DNA of 49,099 nucleotides from Bacteroidota bacterium (GTDB taxonomy: Bacteria > Bacteroidota > Ignavibacteria > Ignavibacteriales > Ignavibacteriaceae). Both the position numbers and the translations under genes were made by a program. The DNA is taken from the NCBI GenBank assembly GCA_021813585.1, contig JAKAJV010000010.1:1-49099 (forward strand). Reading direction: 5' to 3'. Below, piece after piece: positions 43,430 to 49,099 of the stretch. The notes beneath the pieces were generated by a model. That model made no database searches and had not been told where the DNA came from. It was given only the letters and a program-made list of their open reading frames with translations. The stretch's first letter is position 1. Every line of letters begins with the position of its first letter.

Positions 43430-45189
43430 TACTACAAGCTTTGTATGATTACTACCAGAGGAAAGCTAATATTCTTCCACAAGAAGGATTTGAATTAAAG
43501 GAATTAAAATTTGTAATCATAATTAATAGAAATGGCGAGTTTGTTGATCTACAAGATCTAAGAGAGAACAGGAGGGGTAAAATATTTTTGCTGCCCAAAT
43601 CCCAGAGCAGAACAGGTAAAAATGCTTGGCAAAATGCTTCTCTTTTATGGGATCATTATGGTTATGTGTTAGCTCATCCCAAAGATGATTCTGTTGATGC
43701 AATACAAATGGCTCTAAATCAGCACGAAACTTTTATTGAAAAGATTAAACAATTACCACCAGAAATAAAAAATGATGTAGGAGTTCAAGCAGTATTACAA
43801 TTCTATCAAATGAATCAGATAGAAAAAGTAAAATCACATCCTACTTGGGAAGATTGTAAAAGAATTCCAGGATGTAATTTAACCTTCAGATTTGATGGAG
43901 AAATTGAATTAATTCCGCAAAGAGAAGCGATTAACGAATATGTTAAATCAATTTCTCGTAATAATTCAGATGAAGATGGAGAAGCATCAGGATTAATTGC
44001 CCCTTGTCTGATTACAGGTGAAAGAAGAAATATTGCCCGACTACATACGCCCACACCAATTCCCGGTGGTAAAAGCAATGCAAGGTTAGTAGCATTTCAA
44101 ATCAATTCGGGTTTTGATTCTTATGGTAAACTAAAAGCATTTAATGCACCGATATCAAAAAGTGCAGAATCTGCTTATACAACTGCCCTTAAACACTTGA
44201 TAAGTTCTAAATCTAACAAAGTGATTGTTGCCGATACCACAATAGTCTTCTGGGCTGAGAAGAAAACAGAAGAAGTTAATACCGAAGAAATATTTGCCTT
44301 TCTTGTTGCGCAAAAAGCAGATGAAGATAATCCCGACAAAGGCGTACAGGTAATTGAATCTTTTATTAATTCTGTTTTTACAGGAAAGCTCTCATCGGAA
44401 AAAACAAATCACTTTTATGTATTAGGGCTTTCACCTAACGCTGCAAGAATTTCTGTCCGTTTCTGGAAAGCTCCTTCAGTTGAAGATTTTGGTCAGAACA
44501 TCAAAAAACATTTTGATGACTTTGAAATTGTACACGGACCTAAAGATCAGAAATACCTTTCACTATATCAGATTTTGTCTTCTACTGCTCTTTCTTACAA
44601 AATGGATAACGTTCCTCCAAATATTGCTGGAGCTATCATTGAAAGTATTATTGATGGGACTCCTTACCCCAAAACGCTAATGCAGCAGTGTATTCGCAGA
44701 ATTAGAGCAGAACAAAATGTTAATCGAACCCGTGCTGCTATTCTAAAAGCTTACTTAAATAGGTTTAATAAAATTTATAATCAAAACGAAAAGGAGATTA
44801 CTATGGGACTCGATCCAAATAACACAAATGTTGCTTATCGAACCGGACGTTTGTTTGCAGCTTTGGAAAAAATACAGGAAGAATCTGCTCTTCCGGCTAA
44901 GATCAATACAACAATTAGGGATAGATTTTACGGTGCTGCTTCCAGCAGTCCTGTTACAGTTTTCCCCAGGTTACTCAGCTTAAAAAATTCTCATCTTAAA
45001 AAACTAAGCGAGGGAAGAAAAATTTATTTTGAAAAACTTGTTGGAGAAATTTTATCAGAGGTCGTTTCTTTTCCGACAAATCTATCTCTGAATGAACAAG
45101 CTAATTTCGCAATTGGTTATTATCATCAGCGGCAGGATTTCTTCACAAGCAAATCAGACAAAACTTTAAACGAAACAAACAATAATTAA
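43426..45189 (+). CDS. cas8c: Type I-C Cascade large subunit Cas8c (Csd1)
   Basis: A 587-residue large subunit of the type I-C Cascade, recognising the PAM and starting DNA unwinding. N-terminal ILQALYDYYQRKA and the later LPKSQSRTGKNAWQNASLLWDHYGYVL are typical of Csd1. The start overlaps the cas5c stop by 4 nt. Codons 460-587 also form an independent gene, Cas11c, from an internal ATG. No truncation seen; length matches the family. Confidence 0.95.
   Translation: MILQALYDYYQRKANILPQEGFELKELKFVIIINRNGEFVDLQDLRENRRGKIFLLPKSQSRTGKNAWQNASLLWDHYGYVLAHPKDDSVDAIQMALNQHETFIEKIKQLPPEIKNDVGVQAVLQFYQMNQIEKVKSHPTWEDCKRIPGCNLTFRFDGEIELIPQREAINEYVKSISRNNSDEDGEASGLIAPCLITGERRNIARLHTPTPIPGGKSNARLVAFQINSGFDSYGKLKAFNAPISKSAESAYTTALKHLISSKSNKVIVADTTIVFWAEKKTEEVNTEEIFAFLVAQKADEDNPDKGVQVIESFINSVFTGKLSSEKTNHFYVLGLSPNAARISVRFWKAPSVEDFGQNIKKHFDDFEIVHGPKDQKYLSLYQILSSTALSYKMDNVPPNIAGAIIESIIDGTPYPKTLMQQCIRRIRAEQNVNRTRAAILKAYLNRFNKIYNQNEKEITMGLDPNNTNVAYRTGRLFAALEKIQEESALPAKINTTIRDRFYGAASSSPVTVFPRLLSLKNSHLKKLSEGRKIYFEKLVGEILSEVVSFPTNLSLNEQANFAIGYYHQRQDFFTSKSDKTLNETNNN
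44803..45189 (+). CDS. cas11c: Cas11c small subunit, internal translation product of cas8c
   Basis: ATG 44803 is in frame with cas8c (codon 460) and is preceded by AAAAGGAG ending at 44796, 6 nt upstream, a better ribosome binding site than most starts in the window. The product of 128 residues (MGLDPNNTNVAYRTGRLFAA...) corresponds to the C-terminal helical region of Cas8c. In type I-C systems an internally translated Cas11c of this kind is known to be needed for Cascade assembly along the crRNA-target duplex. Seen directly: site and frame; the function is from the family. Confidence 0.88.
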   Translation: MGLDPNNTNVAYRTGRLFAALEKIQEESALPAKINTTIRDRFYGAASSSPVTVFPRLLSLKNSHLKKLSEGRKIYFEKLVGEILSEVVSFPTNLSLNEQANFAIGYYHQRQDFFTSKSDKTLNETNNN

Positions 45190-45206
45190 ATAAAGGAGAA
45201 TTTAAA

Positions 45207-46052
45207 ATGGAACCAATTAATAATCGTTATGACTTTGTTTTTTATTTTGATGTAAAAGACGGTAATCCAAACGGAGATCCAGATGCAGGTAATTTACCAC
45301 GTATTGATGCTGAAACAGCTAATGGTTTAGTTACCGACGTTTGTATTAAAAGGAAAGTTCGAAACTATGTTTTGATGACTAAAGAAGAAAAAGCACCGTT
45401 TAATATTTTTATAAAAGAAAAAGCCGTACTTAATAATTTGATTGATGAGGCACACGAAGATGAAGAAGTAAGCAAAAAAGAGAAAGGTGATAAAACAGAA
45501 GCGGCAAGAATGTGGATGTGCAAAAACTATTATGACGTTAGAACATTTGGTGCTGTAATGTCAACAGGAAAAAATGCCGGGCAAGTTCGCGGACCAATCC
45601 AATTAACATTTGCACGTTCTGTAGATCAAATCGTTGCACTTGAACACAGCATTACTCGTGTTGCAAAAACAACAGAAGAAAGATCAGAAACTGGAGGTTC
45701 CGAAATGGGGCGCAAATACACTGTACCTTATGGCTTATACAGAACACATGGATTTATTTCAGCTCATCTTGCAAATCAAACAGGATTTAACGAAGATGAC
45801 TTACAATTATTCTGGGACGCAATGCAAAATATGTTCGACCACGACCATTCAGCAGCACGCGGAATGATGAATACAAGAAAGCTGGTTGTATTCAAACACA
45901 AAACAGCTCTCGGCAATCAACTTGCCCACGAGTTGTTTGCAAGAGTAACACATAAAAAATTAACCGATACTCCGGCAAGAGATTATTCCGACTATGAAAT
46001 TTATCTCGACGGCAAAACGTTTCCGGAAATATTTAAAATGGTTGAATTGTAA
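45207..46052 (+). CDS. cas7c: Type I-C Cascade backbone subunit Cas7c (Csd2)
   Basis: A 281-residue RAMP protein of the Csd2/Cas7 family, forming the helical crRNA-binding backbone of Cascade. Landmarks: FVFYFDVKDGNPNGDPDAGN at the N-terminus, KRKVRNY, DVRTFGAVMS and GPIQLTFARSVD. The ribosome binding site AAAGGAG (45192-45198) lies 8 nt before the ATG, and the gap from cas8c is 17 nt, so it is in the same operon. Confidence 0.95.
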   Translation: MEPINNRYDFVFYFDVKDGNPNGDPDAGNLPRIDAETANGLVTDVCIKRKVRNYVLMTKEEKAPFNIFIKEKAVLNNLIDEAHEDEEVSKKEKGDKTEAARMWMCKNYYDVRTFGAVMSTGKNAGQVRGPIQLTFARSVDQIVALEHSITRVAKTTEERSETGGSEMGRKYTVPYGLYRTHGFISAHLANQTGFNEDDLQLFWDAMQNMFDHDHSAARGMMNTRKLVVFKHKTALGNQLAHELFARVTHKKLTDTPARDYSDYEIYLDGKTFPEIFKMVEL

Positions 46053-46263
46053 GAAAGAAATATATCGTCCTTACCTGCCTGACGGCAGAGTCTGTTGCAC
46101 AACCACTCAGTGAAACACTGTGCTTCCTCTGAGCTACTCTGTGTACCTAATTTTTAGAAATTACACAGAGTTCCACCGAGTATACACAGAGCAACACAGA
46201 GGAAATACGATTCTGCAACACGCTCGGCAGGCGGGACTTCGGATTGTTTTGGGTTTGTTTACT
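46053..46263. repeat. Palindrome with ACACAGAG tandem-repeat arms
   Basis: Between cas7c and the hairpin cluster lies a long inverted structure (46093-46220) with exact outer ends TGTTGCA (46093-46099) and TGCAACA (46214-46220). Its left arm has CTCTGAGCTACTCTGTGTACC and its right arm ACACAGAG, ACACAGAGCAACACAGAGG, that is, degenerate ACACAGAG units in both orientations. It is preceded by half a hairpin-ATATTTATAGA copy in reverse (46057-46070) and a small CTGCC/GGCAG hairpin at 46075-46088. No gene is plausible: the frame at 46120-46320 is a translation of this repeat. Confidence 0.6.
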
Positions 46264-46409
46264 CTAGAAATATTTTGTCCCTATCGGGATAATCCAGATC
46301 GCATCACTGGAAAAACATAGCGGAGAAAAGTCCCTTTAGGGACTGGATATTTATAGAAAAAAAAACATCCAACATAAACTAAGTCCCATAGGGACGAAAT
46401 GGAAATAGT
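46264..46409. repeat. Cluster of three hairpin + ATATTTATAGA repeats before cas4
   Basis: Copies: minus strand 46264-46290 (stem GTCCC/GGGAT, imperfect), plus strand 46330-46357 (GTCCC-TTTA-GGGAC, tail TGGATATTTATAGA) and 46383-46409 (GTCCC-ATA-GGGAC, tail decayed to GAAATGGAAATAGT). The last copy directly abuts the cas4 ATG and takes the place of a ribosome binding site. Same family as at 42408-42638 and 36707-36734. Confidence 0.7.
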
Positions 46410-47033
46410 ATGTACACCGAAGATGATTTCATAATGATCAGCGCATTGCAGCATTACATTTTTTGTCCGCGACAATGCGGACTCATTCACGTTGATGACG
46501 TTTGGCAGGATAATTTATTTACCGTACGCGGAGAAATTCTTCACGAAAAAGTTGATACCGATACCTACGAAACTCGTGGAGATGTAAAGACAGTCCGCGG
46601 CTTAAGAATTCATTCATATAAATACGGTTTGGTTGGCAGATGCGATGTCGTTGAATTTAAAAATACTCTTAATGGTAAAGAAGTTTTTCCCGTTGAATTT
46701 AAAGCAGGTCAGCCAAAAGAAGATATGAGCGATAAAGTTCAGCTTTGTGCGCAGGTGCTTTGCCTTGAAGAAATGCTGAATACTCATATCTCAAAAGCAG
46801 CATTCTTTTACGGCAAAATTCGGCGAAGAAATATTGTAATAATCGATGAAGAACTTCGCAAGCAGACAATCACGGTAATTCAGTCGGTAAGAGAAATTGT
46901 AGACAATAAGAAAATTCCTAAAGCCGAATATTCGGCTAAATGCGGGAACTGTTCACTAATAAACATCTGTCAGCCCAAAGCAATGAATAAAAGAAGGCTT
47001 CAGAATTATATTAAGGAGTTGTATTCAGTATGA
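46410..47033 (+). CDS. cas4: CRISPR adaptation nuclease Cas4
   Basis: A 207-residue RecB-family nuclease with an iron-sulfur cluster. Nuclease residues: D78 in GRCDVVEF and the E95-x-K97 motif in VEFKAGQ. Cluster Cys: C19 (IFCPRQC) with C178, C181 and C187 near the C-terminus (CGNCSLINIC). It trims prespacers and helps set PAM and orientation with Cas1-Cas2, which are encoded downstream. There is no usual ribosome binding site: the start abuts a decayed hairpin repeat. Separation from cas7c (357 nt) is larger than usual for type I-C loci. Confidence 0.93.
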   Translation: MYTEDDFIMISALQHYIFCPRQCGLIHVDDVWQDNLFTVRGEILHEKVDTDTYETRGDVKTVRGLRIHSYKYGLVGRCDVVEFKNTLNGKEVFPVEFKAGQPKEDMSDKVQLCAQVLCLEEMLNTHISKAAFFYGKIRRRNIVIIDEELRKQTITVIQSVREIVDNKKIPKAEYSAKCGNCSLINICQPKAMNKRRLQNYIKELYSV

Positions 47034-47261
47034 TAAGGAAGAAAGTTGAGATTAGCTTTTCAGCTAACTTTGAACCCACTCTAATCTCTCCCTTACAAAC
47101 CTGCCAGCCGGTAGGCGGGGGAGAGACTGATTATCAACAAAACGATTTATGATAATATTCTGACAGAATAATAAATAACAAGTCATAAAATTTTATAATC
47201 CCTTCCCTTCGCAAGGGAAGGGTTGGGATGAGTTCAAAATAACTAAACTAAATTATATAAA
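47034..47261. repeat. Two unrelated hairpins between cas4 and cas1
   Basis: TCTCTCCC (47085-47092) pairs with GGGAGAGA (47119-47126), enclosing CCTGCC...GGTAGG. A second, stronger hairpin is CCCTTCCCTT (47200-47209) / AAGGGAAGGG (47213-47222), 10 bp with a 3-nt loop, followed by TTGGGATGAG. Neither has a terminator T-run. Both look like dispersed palindromic repeats. No gene is visible. Confidence 0.55.
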
Positions 47262-48290
47262 ATGAAAAAACATCTTAACACACTATACATTACTTCTGAT
47301 GATGCCTTTGTTCATAAAGAACGGGAGACGTTTATAGTTGAGGTCAATAATCAGAAAGTATTTCAGGCTCCGATACATACAATTGAAAACATAGTATGTT
47401 TTGGATTCAAGCCGCTCACTCCGCAGGTTATGGCTTTTTGTGCAGAGAATAATGTTGGAATTAGTTACTTAACGGAAACAGGTAAATTTCTTGCGAGAGT
47501 TTATGGTGCGCAGAAAGGAAATGTACTTTTGCGTAAAGCTCAGTACGCAATTTCAGAAAATGAATTTGAATCTTTGCAGATAGCTAAACCTATTATAGCC
47601 GCTAAGGTATCAAACTACCGGTATCTGCTTTTGCGGCATCAGCGCAATCATCCCGAAAATTGTACCGATGCAGTTATTTCAGCCGCTGAAACTCTTGGGA
47701 GAAGATTAAACAATATTCAGCAGACACAAACGCTTGACGAACTTAGAGGCTACGAAGGCGAATGCGCTAATTTATACTTTGGTGTTTTGTCTTCCCTTAT
47801 TACCTCACAAAAAGATGACTTCACTTTTAACCAGAGGACAAAACGTCCCCCGCTTGATGCTGCAAATGCTCTTTTATCTTTCTTATATTCTATTCTTGCA
47901 AATGATGTTCGTTCTGCTCTTGAAACAGTCGGTCTCGATCCTCAGGTAGGATTCCTTCATCAACTAAGACCGGGGCGACCGAGCCTGGCTTTGGATATTA
48001 TGGAAGAATTCAGAGCTTACCTTGGCGACAGAGTGATGCTGAATTTAATTAATCTAAAACAGGTAACAAAAAAGGATTTTGAGATTAGAGAATCGGGTGA
48101 AGTAAGAATGTCAGACAGCGCAAGAAAAGAATTATTAACTTCATATCAAAAACGAAAGCAGGAAGAAATCACTCACCCTTTCCTTGGTGAGAAAATGACG
48201 ATTGGATTATTACCGCATATACAAGCGCAGCTTCTTGCAAGATATATACGCGGAGATATGGAAACTTATCCGCCATTTTATTTGAAGTGA
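47262..48290 (+). CDS. cas1: CRISPR integrase Cas1 (type I-C)
   Basis: A 342-residue integrase that inserts new spacers at the leader end with Cas2. The metal-binding residues can be placed: Glu in LRGYEGECANLYF (E165 most likely), H233 in GFLHQLRPGRPSL and D245 in LALDIMEEFR. The N-terminal beta-domain begins NTLYITSDDAFV, typical of the I-C branch. Length is as expected. No strong ribosome binding site is present. 28 nt separate it from cas2. Confidence 0.95.
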   Translation: MKKHLNTLYITSDDAFVHKERETFIVEVNNQKVFQAPIHTIENIVCFGFKPLTPQVMAFCAENNVGISYLTETGKFLARVYGAQKGNVLLRKAQYAISENEFESLQIAKPIIAAKVSNYRYLLLRHQRNHPENCTDAVISAAETLGRRLNNIQQTQTLDELRGYEGECANLYFGVLSSLITSQKDDFTFNQRTKRPPLDAANALLSFLYSILANDVRSALETVGLDPQVGFLHQLRPGRPSLALDIMEEFRAYLGDRVMLNLINLKQVTKKDFEIRESGEVRMSDSARKELLTSYQKRKQEEITHPFLGEKMTIGLLPHIQAQLLARYIRGDMETYPPFYLK

Positions 48291-48318
48291 ATCAAAAATT
48301 ATTTAATTGTTAATTTTT

Positions 48319-48609
48319 ATGATGATAATAGTTAGTTATGACGTTTCCACAAAAACAATGAGCGGCAGAAAACGCTTGAAAAAAGTTGCGGACACATGTC
48401 TTAACTTCGGCATCCGCGCGCAGGATTCGGTTTTCGAATGCATAGTTGAGCCGGCTCAGTGGGAAATTCTTAAGAATCAATTACTGTCGATTTACAACGA
48501 AGAAGAAGACAGTCTTAGATTTTATTATCTCGGCTCTAATTGGCAAAAGAGATTAGAGCACCACGGTAAGGATAGAAATTTTAACGTTGAAGACACGTTA
48601 ATACTTTGA
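48319..48609 (+). CDS. cas2: CRISPR adaptation protein Cas2
   Basis: A 96-residue ferredoxin-fold protein that bridges two Cas1 dimers. The first strand IIVSYDVST carries the conserved Asp (D8). GIRAQDSVFECIVEPAQWE and LRFYYLGSNW are typical of the family. The frame is open from TTG 48307, but ATG 48319 or 48322 gives the normal N-terminus. It is followed directly by the CRISPR leader. Confidence 0.94.
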   Translation: MMIIVSYDVSTKTMSGRKRLKKVADTCLNFGIRAQDSVFECIVEPAQWEILKNQLLSIYNEEEDSLRFYYLGSNWQKRLEHHGKDRNFNVEDTLIL

Positions 48610-48781
48610 ATTTAGGCATGCGCTAACCGAAGTGCACACTAAAACACCGGTATGTTAGCGGTGTAAAAATAAATTAAAATTAAATTTTATTTTGATATTT
48701 ATTTTTTATTGATGAAAATATTTTTATTAAGCGGAACATATAGTTTAACTTGTTCTTTTTTATTTACTTAACTTATATACA
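48610..48781 (+). promoter_or_regulatory. CRISPR leader
   Basis: A 172-nt AT-rich stretch between cas2 and the first repeat, as expected for the leader that drives transcription of the array and directs Cas1-Cas2. Near its start, CGCTAAC (48621-48627) can pair with GTTAGCG (48654-48660), and ACACCG (48644-48649) with CGGTGT (48659-48664). These two hairpins overlap and exclude each other. Long A/T runs (TTTTATTTTGATATTTATTT) follow. No gene is visible. Confidence 0.75.
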
Positions 48782-49099
48782 GTCGCGCTCCGTGCGAGCG
48801 CGTGGATTGAAACATATTTGGTTTTAAGTTTGCCCGCAACCGCACTAGTCGCGCTCCGTGCGAGCGCGTGGATTGAAACAGTTTTAAGCGCAGAGCCAAG
48901 TTGTCTTTTCTTGTCGCGCTCCGTGCGAGCGCGTGGATTGAAACACTTCTGTACCGAAATGAACAATCACGGACTGACGTCGCGCTCCGTGCGAGCGCGT
49001 GGATTGAAACCAATATCCATATCAAAAATAGAAATGAAGGAAATGGTCGCGCTCCGTGCGAGCGCGTGGATTGAAACAGTAAAAACATGAGATGAATCG
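48782..49099 (+). CRISPR. Type I-C CRISPR array (first five repeats; continues past window)
   Basis: Five identical 32-nt repeats start at 48782, 48848, 48913, 48979 and 49046. Each begins GTCGCGCTCC, contains the GCGCTCC/GCGAGCGC-type stem and ends GTGGATTGAAAC, as in type I-C repeats. Spacers are 34 nt (48814-48847), 33 nt (48880-48912), 34 nt (48945-48978) and 35 nt (49011-49045), plus an incomplete fifth from 49078. The perfect identity of repeats fits the leader-proximal, recently grown end. I saw no match between any spacer and the rest of the window. Confidence 0.97.

Noticed and set aside
46120-46320. 66-codon plus-strand frame between cas7c and cas4
   Set aside because: Lies wholly in the ACACAGAG palindrome and hairpin cluster; composition reflects repeats.
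48814-48888. GTTTTAAG shared between spacers 1 and 2 as a sign of duplicated spacers
   Set aside because: Only eight bases in AT-rich sequence; flanks differ, so chance is sufficient.
48760-49090. Long open frames on both strands across the CRISPR array (translations such as FQSTRSHGAR or LRASAWIET)
   Set aside because: They are artefacts of translating identical 32-nt repeats; no start signals or protein features.
1-49099. tRNA or rRNA genes
   Set aside because: No cloverleaf-like segment with CCA-proximal features or rRNA signature was found by reading both strands.

Overview
The window looks like chromosome from a member of the Ignavibacteria or a related lineage of the Bacteroidota/Chlorobiota group. 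The evidence is a large secreted protein that ends in a type IX secretion (Por) sorting domain with the 'NYPNPFNPST' signature, two candidate promoters resembling the Bacteroidota -7 element TAnnTTTG, moderate GC with many small operons, and dense palindromic intergenic repeats. No rRNA or tRNA gene was seen, so the taxonomic guess rests on these indirect signs.

Region 1 (about 1-11,030, all + strand) is a complete reductive pyrimidine catabolism cluster. An NCS1 transporter imports the base. PreT/PreA reduces uracil or thymine. Dihydropyrimidinase opens the ring. Beta-ureidopropionase releases beta-alanine (or beta-aminoisobutyrate). A class III aminotransferase gives the semialdehyde. A CoA-acylating semialdehyde dehydrogenase yields acetyl-CoA or propionyl-CoA. 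Two genes interrupt it: a GIY-YIG nuclease-like gene boxed by a perfect 23-bp inverted repeat, and an ORF6N-domain gene. A terminator-like hairpin lies directly in front of the first gene, suggesting attenuation.

Region 2 (about 11,090-24,160) is mostly housekeeping: a YceH/DUF480 protein, two small lipoproteins, an acyl-ACP desaturase, prolyl-tRNA synthetase, a methionine gamma-lyase/cystathionine lyase family enzyme followed by a lipoprotein amidase, an HGSNAT-like membrane acyltransferase, a 4-alpha-glucanotransferase/TerB-like/membrane-protein operon, and an APC permease.

Region 3 (about 24,500-38,080) holds the secreted Asp-box/T9SS protein, a pyruvate dehydrogenase operon (aceE, aceF, lpdA), an ECF sigma-factor-like gene whose conserved N-terminus only makes sense with a CTG start, a DUF255 thioredoxin-fold protein, a SIMPL-domain protein and a membrane-anchored monohaem cytochrome c.

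Region 4 (about 38,400-39,870) is a two-gene module I do not recognise. A 21-residue-repeat protein overlaps (ATGA) a coiled-coil protein that is split by an in-frame amber codon, and a strong terminator follows.

Region 5 (about 40,100-49,099) is a type I-C CRISPR-Cas locus in canonical order: cas3, cas5c, cas8c (with an internal start for Cas11c), cas7c, cas4, cas1, cas2, an AT-rich leader, and an array of five identical 32-bp repeats that runs off the window end. The gaps between cas modules are packed with small hairpin repeats. Palindromes whose arms are short tandem repeats recur at four places in the window and are the least explained non-coding signal.
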